From Plutella xylostella (lineage: Eukaryota > Arthropoda > Insecta > Lepidoptera > Plutellidae): 64,000 nucleotides of DNA. The notes below the pieces were generated by a model. It saw nothing but the letters and a program-made list of their open reading frames with translations, was not told the origin of the DNA and searched no databases. Position numbers and translations under genes: made by a program. The DNA lies in NCBI RefSeq assembly GCF_932276165.1, contig NC_064012.1, forward strand, positions 4,719,501 to 4,783,500. Reading direction: 5' to 3'. Below are positions 10,660-22,000 of the stretch, piece after piece; position 1 is the stretch's first letter; every line of letters starts with the position of its first letter.

Positions 10660-13600
10660 TTATTAGTACAGTTGTCCAAAATTAATAATGCACATGCAGA
10701 TCTTCACACCTGAATCATTAAATCGTAAGAGCCTTAAAAAAAGCACTAGCATTTTGCACCTTGTTCGAAAGAAATAGGAGTCAATATCATGTGTCACATT
10801 ATCGAAAACTACCGAACTGTCAAAGATTTCTATGCGCATTATCAATTTTGGAGCACTGTACAGTTCTTTAATTTATTAAACCACCCAATAGCTAATTTTA
10901 CTAGGGAAAATAAGTGAAGCGCACTAGATAGTGGTTTAATAGAGTCATTCTATTAGATAGGTGTATAAAGTCCAATTTAAATAAAATAAACTTGAATATA
11001 AAGTGGGATAGAGAACGATGGCCTATTAGCAAATTGGTCGGTCGACTGCACTCCATAGGTAGGCAATTGAAACATTTAGGTACTTAAACTAAATATGTAT
11101 ATAAAAATAATATATGAGTCTGTAAAAATGATAGACATGGTATGAGCAAGCATGGCGAAACGTGACTGCACAACATCGTAATGAGTGGGGCTGATAATTT
11201 TACAATATGTATGTCTACTATAGCGCAAATACATAAATTACAATAAATAACATACTTAAAAGTAAAGGTAGGGTATAAATAAAGCATAATAGATTTCCAT
11301 TATTACTATTATCAGTCAATAGTTGGCCACTGTTGCTATATGAACCACCAAAATCTCTGGAAAAAATGTACATCGCAGTATTGAAATCACAAAGCTAATA
11401 TTTAAATATAAAAATATCGCTAACGCGCAGCAGGTTTCCAGAGATGCAAATATAAAGAAAACAACAATTTTAAATTCGCAAAGAGTTAGAACAACGCAAT
11501 GGGTAAAAACTATTTTTTTAGAAACACTACTTGAATTTCGCATATGGGAATAGTCATACAGCCCAGGAATCATGCATGTAAATACAGCTTCTAGGTTTAG
11601 TAGTCACTGTTCTAAAACATACACATTTCACAGGGAATTAACTAGAATTAACATTTTCATGTGGATTTTCGTTTTATAGTCAGTCGCTTAGCTGAACAAA
11701 AATGGGAATAACATCAAACAACATAACAAGCGCATCATAGGCCGCATAGCATAATGTATAAATAATATTTAACATCGACAGAGCATACTAAAATAGAGCA
11801 ACAGTCACGGAGATAAATAAAACTAGCAGCGTATAAGTTATAATTTATTGATGTAAATTCTAGTATAAAAATATAAAAAGTTTTTTGAGTATAAAGAGTA
11901 CAGTTTAACTCCCGACATGGCAATACGTATTCTACAATCACAATATAATTGTTACAAGACAAAAAATACTGTCGAGTTTCTCAAAAAATTATCGCATTTG
12001 CGCTGTATCTGAAAGCAGCTTTTAGGTAATCAGTTGAATAATCGCACTATGTTTTTCCATTTGAATTGACTTTGCTAAAGTTCTTGGTAAGTATGACCAG
12101 TATCTTAGTGGCAACATAGGCGATGGTTATAATATATAAAAATTAAGTTCAGAAACTCGACAGTAGAAAATATACCATCGTATGGCATAGATTCTTAGGA
12201 ATGTTGAAAGTAGAAATCTTTTACATTTAGTTATTAACTTTAGTACAAATAAATCAGTTTCATCTCGTAACAATATCATACCTCACGTCGAAAATTATAT
12301 TGGAATGTAAGAAAAGGATGCCATAGGCATTTATACATAAACTAGAAATGGTCGAATGCCTTAAGCCGAAGATTAGACAACCTAGACTTAAGGCTTCATC
12401 TTAAACTAAGGACGAGCAGTACGCTAGTACTTAAAGAGATACATAATAAAAGATTATATAAAATCACAACATAGAGAGCTGTTACAGTGACATTCTTTAT
12501 GAGAAAATAAGATTAAAACAAAGTTACAGATCTAAAATCCTAATTTATTTCGGTGAATTAACTTCGCTAAACCTATTTAAATGATTTTGAAACAATACTG
12601 GCCAATTAAAGAGGGAAAAGATAAAACAAATGGAATGCTCCGATTTAATTCTTTTTAAGTTCGTTGCTAATCATATTGCTTATTTTCCATGTAATATTAA
12701 AAAGTTAAACAGACGGAATCATTTAGATATAGAAACTGACTGTGCAGAGTAAACAACAATTGACCAATATTTATATAAAAAATATAGTTTTTCATCTGCA
12801 CAGCACCACTTTTCTATGCTATTTATATTAATCTCGACCTAATATTAATATGTAATTAAACTTGGAATGTATCCACATTTGACTTAATTAACCCAAGTGA
12901 GTAAATAGCTATGCTTGGACAAACCCTGAGAAGGGAAGATTAGAAAACGTGTGTAATCCTTTATTCTATATAATAATATATGTATTTATATATTTATGGT
13001 GTTTGAAAGTCGGCCTGGCCTAGCTACACAGATAAACATTCCGCCCTGTATATAATTATAAAACGGTATGTATGTATAAACTACAACGTAATCCACCATG
13101 TTATTATATCTAATTACTATAAAATACTATATACTAAATTGTCATGGAAAATTACAATGGGACCACATACAAACTCCATTTAAATGTACTAAGTACTTTA
13201 ATGAAAATAATTGTTAAATATAAATATTTCTTTTCCTACTAGAGAGATTCAATTTGAGTAGTTTATTTTTCCCTGAATAGGGTCTTGGTAGTTTGTATTC
13301 AGCCCCTCGATCTATCATAGGTACCTTAATCATTTTGTTCATGTATTTTGAGCACAGTTTTAACAATACAAATTATATCTAATTTATTTATTTGTAACTC
13401 GCCAATCAGACACTGATAATCATCTCGATAAATAAAAGTTAAAAAATTGATTGAATGTTGCAAATTTGATCAGTTTCAACACTTAATAATTGACTTAAAA
13501 TATCAATAAAAAAATAAAAAAGATTTTTTAAAATCATGAACTTTTCTCCGTTTTGTTAATTGAAATCAAAATTGACAAAATCATTTTATTAAAAAACTAA

Positions 13601-16021
13601 AAAGTATTTTTAAAATCATGGAGTTTTATTCTTTATGTATAATTTTCAAATTGAAATTTTATTCGAGCATGATTAAACAACACTTAAAATAATTTGATTA
13701 ATAACAAGAAGAGCTGTAATCAAATTCGAGAGATAAAAATTAATAAATATGAATTTTGGAATGTTTTGTTTGTCTTCTTTAAATGTTATACTGTTTTTGT
13801 TTTTATATGGACACATTAAAAGTTGTACTAGGTTGACTTGACTATTGGAATACATGCACATCTAACGACAAGGCTATGCACCTATCGATGTATTTCTCGC
13901 ATCGTCTTACGTAAGAGCATTGGTATATAACAAATTTGGTAAAAACGTACATATAAATGCTAAAATTAACGAGCTACCAAAATATTCAGTTAGACTTAAC
14001 CTGGAAGTGATTACACTTGGAATGTAACGAGTATTTAAGTGGTATTCTACATTCTGCGTCTTGCTTCATGACTTTGTGGATACATTTCAAACATTCATCC
14101 TAGTAACAAGCAATCACTTCCAAGTATACTCTAAATATCACTTAAAATTGTTAATCTCCTTTCGTTTTAAAATTAGTTTTATTTTACGCTTATAATAATA
14201 TCTTAAAACGTATATATGTATAATAATATCTAAAGTAAGTGTCAGGTTGATTATGCTTCCTTACACCTAGTGGAATGTAGAAAAATTCGTAAATCCTTAC
14301 TTTTTCAATAATTGCTTGTTAGTTTTACCTCTTAAGAATAATGGTTAGAAAATACCCAAACCGCCATAACATACATCATAATAATGGACGTTTTAATTTT
14401 AAATATAACAACCTTCTCCTAAGTCGCGTGTATTTCTATTTGTTTTATAAATATATGAAATATGTCGCCGCGCATGCCTCCCGCGCGGTGGCCGCGGCCA
14501 CCGCCTGCCTGCTTCTCTTTTTATCATTCGTTACTATGACACAATCTTTATTATATATAAATATATATAAGTATGTATATTATGAAATATTAAAGCTATA
14601 TAATCGAGTCTCCTAAGAACACTTGTGTATCCGTTACTGATGCAACTTGTGAAGTTCACATCAAGTTATGTACTCAAAATTATTAACATTATAATAACAG
14701 AGCTATTTAAAGGTTTGCAAACTGCTTATCCGTCAAGTGTGATGCGGAAAACCAGGGGGAATACTCTTTATCTTACTAAAAAGGCAATCGAAAAATGAGG
14801 TATAAAATATCTTCAAAATCTTGGGAGCTTATCCATAAACCAGAATTTCAGACACAAATGTACGTCCACAAATGCTTAAAATAATACTTAAAACTACGTA
14901 AAGCATACAAATTGTTCGTAAAATGAATATACACATTTGTACTGTTAGGCTACGCAACCATTTTGACGTGCACTGTAGGCGGCTGTCTGAGCCTTCCCTT
15001 TTCTAAAATGTTCTAATCGGTTGCCATAGATTGTACGTGAAATAAAAGAAATTGTAATATTAACATCCTAAGCTAAATCTCGTTTCTGCATGATGCATAA
15101 TTATTGTATAATTTAAGTGTTTGTACCTTATATTGTCAGTGAATGGCCACTTTTTATTTAAAACTACTCGTTTTCTTCTAGCTGTCTAAATACCTCGTTT
15201 GCTGTGCCCCAATCGTGCATGCTTATTACTATTACGGAAAGCCGATACTCGAAACCAACTCTAAAGTACCTATGGATTAATCGTGATGATTCTCTTCTAC
15301 AGATGTAATGTCGGACTCGGCTTATAAAGTTATAACAAACTATTTTCCTACATTACGTAAAGCTGAGACTGTTCAAGAGGCGGATTTGACATTCAATATC
15401 AGACTTATTTTTAACCTAATATTTCCAACAGTTGAACAAATGGTAAAATATATACTTACTTATATTAAATTCTTGTGTTGAGCCATTTCGTTGACTACGA
15501 TACTAACTATATGAATGTAAAAAAATATCTTTTAAAAACCTTATCCTGTGGATGTATAAATTCCGAGTATATATGTATGTATAAATAGCAATATTTCGAG
15601 TAAAATGTTTCGCTCAGTCTTTGGATCCTACAACATACGTGCGGGAATATTGTAAATCTTATTGTTGACTCGACGTACGCTTCCGAACAACGCGATCTCA
15701 AAATATACAAATAACTCGCGACTCGAACATTAGCCGAGCATGCACCTTTTGTACTTTACATTTCTAATAAAACGGACCTCAACTTTAATAAGTCTATTCC
15801 GTGGACTTGAAGACTGTCCAACGACATTTAAAATGAGCATTTTTAAAATGGATAAAAAAATACATAAGTAAAAATAATAAAAATAAAATTATAGGCCTAA
15901 AAAATGGAATGTTTGAAGAAAGTAAAAATATTGTGATAGACATAAAATTAAGAGTGTTGGTTTGTGGAACCGACGTGAATATTGTTTTTGTACTTGTGTT
16001 TTTGCGCCGTCGTCGCCGGCG
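10660..16021. other. AT-rich interval between two convergent genes; no gene seen
   Basis: About 5.4 kb between the end of the secreted-protein gene and the stop codon of the BTB gene. I see no supported coding sequence and no clear transposon. A small GC-rich patch at 14465-14510 stands out but has no continuing reading frame. Part is probably the 3' UTR of the BTB gene (inference). Confidence 0.3.
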
Positions 16022-19000
16022 CTACACCGCCTCGGTCAACTCCACGTCCACAGAGTTGGGGGGCAGGCCTTCTTCACCGCCAGAGTTGTTTTGCGCACTG
16101 TCGAATAAATATAAATATTCATGAATGAATCAATAATGAAATAGGTAGGCGAATGTGGTGAAGTGAGTGCTAAAGGAAACTTAAAAATACGGTTTACCCG
16201 TATTTGTAGTATAATAAAACTCTACATAAATTATATGATTATCAAAAGGCTTCACAATCACAGTAATTCGCTAAGGGGAAGTGGACATTTAGGGAACTAA
16301 CTTTCTGTGAAGTGGACATTCGAGGAAATAGACCTAATGAACACACTGGACATTCGAGGAAATAGACCTAATGAACACACTGGACATTCAAGGAAATAGA
16401 CCTAGAATTCCATAGGGGGCCAAAGCTATGCATTTAGTACTTACACTTAATAAATGGTCTGAATATACACAAATGTATGGTTGGCTCACCTGTCCTGATC
16501 TTTGTAGTCGGGGCCGGTGGGCGACGGCGGGTCACCCGACCATTTAGACATGTTCTGTTTCCTGCAATACATACCATATTTTGTGATAGAAGAATTACAA
16601 AATTTCATCAATTAGAGGGGAAATTCTCGACCAACCCGCATTAGGGTGCTTACATAGAGAATCGGGTTCCCTGTATCTACCTGTACCGGTAACCTGATTA
16701 TGCGAAAACATTCGTGACATTTAAAAATCCGGGAAATGATCCGTGTACTCCGGTACAAGTAGATACAGGGAACCCGATTCTCTATGTAAGCACCCTTAGA
16801 CATGGCAGATGGTATGAATTCCGGGAGATGAAAAGTAGGCTATATGTCATTCTGATGTATAAGAGGTATATAACTATAAAATTTCATTGAAATCAGTTCC
16901 ATAGTTTTTGTGTGAAAGAGTAAGTGACCAAGAAAATTTTGCCTTATAAAAAATGGCAGTTTGTGTACAATATGCTTACTTGTCATCTTTGTAGTCGGAG
17001 GGATTCATCGGAGAGTGCGGTAGCGACGGCCATTTGCCAGACATGTTGAGTTTTCTGGAAAAAACATAAAATTAAATTATAATCACATCTAAAGAAATCT
17101 TTTCTTAAATTTATAAGACGATTATAAGAATTGCAAAAACAAATTGCGCCTTGAATGAGAAACTGTCCTTAGCGGGTTCCGCTCATCTCGCATAATCTTT
17201 ATTGACCAAAACTCATTTCGCATAACTCGTATGGTTTAAACTTTTTTGGCCGAACCATCACTTTGCCAAGACTTATGTGGCATAAGGCTCGTTTCGTCTA
17301 AAACTCTTTAGGCACAATCTTTAAACACCTAAGTTTCGTTTGCTCAAATTTATGTTCGTCTATACCTATGTATAATCTTGTTTCTCCTAATGTTATCTTA
17401 ATAAATAATATATTAAGTATGTAGTAAATGTACAAATTGTGGTATTTTTTTCCTACATCCCGAAAATCACCATATTGTATGATCAAAAAATCGAAAGTTA
17501 ACGACTAATATAATTATTACAAACCCCATGAGATCGAAACCTAAAAATAGGTGCGACGACGAGCAAAGCGAGGAGGAGCGTGTTAGGTGCACATGTTCAT
17601 CAAAACCAAAGCGGAGCGCAGCGAAGCGGAGCAGAGCGTTTTCCAAACAGCGGAAACAATACGATGCACCAGTTTGCGCTATGTAGGGAGACGCTCCGTC
17701 AAAGTTAAAGCCAAACGAATATTATTACTTTGTATAAACCTATGCCATAGCATTATTAGGCTATTCAAGATTTGGCCATACCATTATTAGGCTAAAAAAT
17801 GTTATGCGAAATAACTTTTTACTAAACGAGATTTATGCCATACGATTTTCGGCGTAACGAGACTTTGACCAAACGTTACTATGCAATACAAGATTAGGCA
17901 AATAAATCTTATGCCAAAAAAGGTAGAACCGTCCTTAGCAGTCGTCCAAAACGGAAAAGCAAGTAAAATAAGATCATGAGAGTAAAGATTACCACAGGTA
18001 GATGCTATATTTGGGCTCGTATTCGATACTCACTTATCCTGGTCCCGAAAATCGTTAGGATTGATAGGTGTCGATGGAATGGACCCGTCTTGGCGCCATT
18101 TTCCCACTATCATGTTGGGCATCCTGGAAATAATACATAGCATGTCATTATTTTACATCCGCAGTTGCAAGCGAGCCTTAATTTTGAAAATATGCTATCT
18201 ATGCTGCAGATCCTACAAAATAAAGCAAAATCTGTGTATGTGGATGTTTGATATTTTTCACATGAAAACGCCTAAATAAATATACAGGGTGTTGCAAAAT
18301 TGGTATACTAAGCCGAATCCGACATGTGCAGCATGTTATATCTAGCCTGAAACTGAAATCAGAATTTGGAAATTCGGCATGTAGGTACGAAGCTGACAGC
18401 CTGGATTAACATAAAGCCTCGAATTCACTAGAGCACAAGTTCTGAGACTGTTACAGAACATCTACGGTGCGTGTTCTCAGAACATTTTGGTAACATGTCG
18501 TGATACAGAAGTCGCGCACGCGTCCACACTCTGCAACAGCGGTCGCTAGACCTAGTAAAAAAATATACTCTATATGCGCTAGACTGATGTCGCAGGAAGT
18601 TCTGTCTCGCGAGCCAAAACACGGAACCTGTTCTGCGACACGTAGATGTCGCTGTATAGTCGCGTGCGACGTCGCAGAACAGAGCGCGACGTCGCGGCGA
18701 CACGTAGACGACATGTGCCTAGACAGGTTCTGCGACAATTTGTCGCCTAGTGAATACGAGGCTTTATAAACTATTTTTTTCTACAATTCCCAGTCCGGAA
18801 ACTTTTTAAGGCGAAGAGGAGCTCACGGCTACACTAGTCATACTAAATATTTTTTTGATATTTCAGCTGCTTTCTAACTGTATATATTCAAGATTCATCA
18901 TTTATTCAACGTAAAATTTTACAATTATTGTCAAGTTATTTTATATTTTAGAAAGAAGCTAGCACACAGCTATTCATAAGTTACTATAGTTTATTACTTC

Positions 19001-22000
19001 TATGGTGCTATATATAATTGTACTAGATATAAGTAAAACATTGCAGGTACTAGACATAAGCAAAAAGTTGAAAAGATGCTCGAGGAGTTTCTTCCGCCAT
19101 TTCTTTCCTCCGCTCCGTCATTTGTGAAATGGTGGTAGAGTAATAGTAAAATTCTACATCAAAACAAACGATATTTCATTTAATTTCTATTTGCCACACT
19201 GGAAGGTCAAGGCCTGAACTGGACGGAAGCCAGAGCGGTTGCTGAGGACAGAATGGCGTGGCGCACGCTTGTAAAGGCCCTCTGTACCACCGGGGTACCA
19301 TAGGACAGCAACAACATTTCTATTTGACACTTACAGTTTGTGCATCTGATCGGTCTGCGCGGCGAGGTAAGCCGCCTGCTTGCGGTGGTGGTACATGTGC
19401 ACGCGCAGACAGCTCGGGTTGCGCATGCGCTTCTTGCAGATCTCGCACTGCAGCGTGCCCTCGAGCGTGTCGTGCTTGTCCCGGATGTGTACTTTTAGGT
19501 TGTAGCGGTTCGCGAAGAAGCGGTTGCACGATGGGCATTTCACGCCGCCCGTTTTGCAGTTCCAGCCTGTGGGGGTTTGGTGGTTAAAAGTTTGCATAAT
19601 AAATTAATAATCTAGGACCGGAAGGTTATTGTCTCCAGGTTTATTGACTTGGTCACTAATCATCTGTCTCACTAGGACGCCATGGCGACGTCGCAGACAA
19701 AATGTAGAATTAAGTACCCTAATGTATGGGATAAATGCACAGCCATCAACGACGGTGCGTCCGTCGTAACTCATAATCCACGAGCGCTGCAATAACCATA
19801 TATATTCAATATAGATGCTGTGGCCAATGGTGAAACGCACTTGACGACGTGGCCACACCGTCGTCGAATGAGGAGGTACTGTTCACGAGTTATTACGAGC
19901 TAGCGACATCACCGTAGCGACCTACTACGGCATGGCATTTTAAGAGTTCATGAGTGTTGTGAGTTCATTGAGATTACACGAACTACTTCGACTAGCCGTA
20001 AAAAAGGCGGCCTAAATGCCACTCCGCTGTATGTATCATAGACTACAGTTGTTCGACGAACCTCCCTCCTGTTTGATGTTGATGATGGAGTCCTTGGATG
20101 GGTCGGGCATCTCCAGAATACTGTGGTACAGGTCGCTGTCGTAGTCCAGTTGCGGCTCACTGTAATAACACAACCGAATATATTAGGAAATGTGTAAAGT
20201 TGTAGGTATGTTGTTGTTTATGTTTACGTTACACATAAAGTGCCTTAAAATTTGCCACTAGGTGTCGCGCGCGCCCTGCCTACGCATAGTATGGGAATGG
20301 ATGGATGAAACATAGCGCTGCAAAGCCCGTTGTTTATCTGTATAAATGTACAAAGCAGCGCGACATAAGCTGCAATCGCGCTGCCTCCATGCGGCAAATT
20401 TGACTACTGCACGCAACGAACGTATTGTTAGCTGTAGAAAGTGGAAAAATTTGATGAGGCTGCAAGGGGGGGGTGCGAAATTGCGTATATGCTATTAATA
20501 TAACGCCCTGTACGAAAATGGTTTATCATTATCAGACACTCAGCAATCATGTTATAATGTTCACTACTTGCCTGTCGGATGTGTATTCGATGCTGTCGTG
20601 GTGCGGTGACACGGGTGGCGGCGGGCGCGCCGCTTTCGACTTCTTCGAGTTCATGTTGGTCTTCGGTGGCGTGTTCTTTAACGTTCTGGAATGATCGACA
20701 AGTTGCGTTACTGTTGCCAGTCTGACTGTGCTTTAGTCCTGCTATTGGTACACTCAAATGTACAGGTTTATGAAGTGTATGTAAGTTTCATTGTCTCATC
20801 GGCTAGGATTTAAAACTCTAGGAATGTTTAGGAATATATTACTATGTGACGCCTTATAAAATGCACAAGATATAGGGAGGGATTCATAATCATTATGTAT
20901 TACACACAATCAAAAAGCTATCGGAAAGCTATAGATCGCAACCAGTGGCATGCTTTGGGAGAGGCCTACGTCCAGCAGTGGACTGCTATAGGCTGATGAT
21001 GATGGCACAATAAAAAAACCCATACCTTTTGATGGACTTCTTGGCAGACTCTTCTTCATACCCGGATGTGATGTTGGATGGCGACACGGAGGCCTCAGTA
21101 GCGATGGTGTCCTCTCCACCAGGCACCCAGTCACCGGTGAGGCTGTCGTTGGACTGTTCCGCTTTGAAGCTTGTGATTGGCTCGTCTTTCGCGCGCGCTG
21201 GCGGTGGCGATTCGCTCTTCTGATGGAAGTTTTGTGTGTTTAGAATACAAGATTGCAAATAGGTAGATGCAAATCATATTAGAAAGAACGAGTCGTTCGT
21301 CAAGTCGCGCGCCTTAGACTCGCGCGCCACACGCGAGTTGCCCCTCCCGTATTTACCTACTTTTTTTGTCGTCAACTCGCTCGACTGTGGAAATATGTAG
21401 GGTCAGCCACAAAAGTTATAATTTATTATGATTAAGGTAACTACTTAAAATGTATAGGGTATTTTATAGGACTTTACTTTAAAATAAAATCAGTAATTAA
21501 TCTCGCTTGGCAAACTGTTCTTTTCGAACACCTCCAAACACAGGAACTATTTTTATTTGTTCGGTCTTTGTTATATTTATAACCTGCACGAAGCAGTACC
21601 GAATTTCCTTGCTGGGATGTTATGATTTCATGTGCAGTTTTTTTACTAGATGGACCTGCTTGCGATGAACTTCCTGGAAGTACTTAATTGTTACAGTTAG
21701 GTCTGTCTCTTTGACGAATGAAATACTTAAACGAAATTTGTTTTAAATTTTAGTGCTAATTCGATATTTAATGTAACGGTAACACAACGAAAACGTAACA
21801 CTGTGTTTATATTACGGCAAAGTAGACTTGGTAATATAGTAAAGTTCATTTATTATAGGCTTACCCCCACAATAAATCAAAATCAGTAAAAACTGCCACA
21901 TTTTAATATTTTTGCGCTGTACTGTAGACTGTAAGTAATGCACTGTACATCTCTGCTTCGAATTAGGAGAAACACTAAAACGACGTCACTAAAACAATGA

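Noticed and set aside
12298..12325. miR-1-like sequence TGGAATGTAAGAAAAG
   Set aside because: Only partial similarity, and I see no matching hairpin arm.
14341..14616. 91-codon frame including a GC-rich patch
   Set aside because: Mostly low-complexity AT sequence with no domain and no splice or poly(A) context.
16313..16404. CRISPR-like array
   Set aside because: Contiguous 34-bp units without unique spacers in an insect intron; it is a minisatellite.
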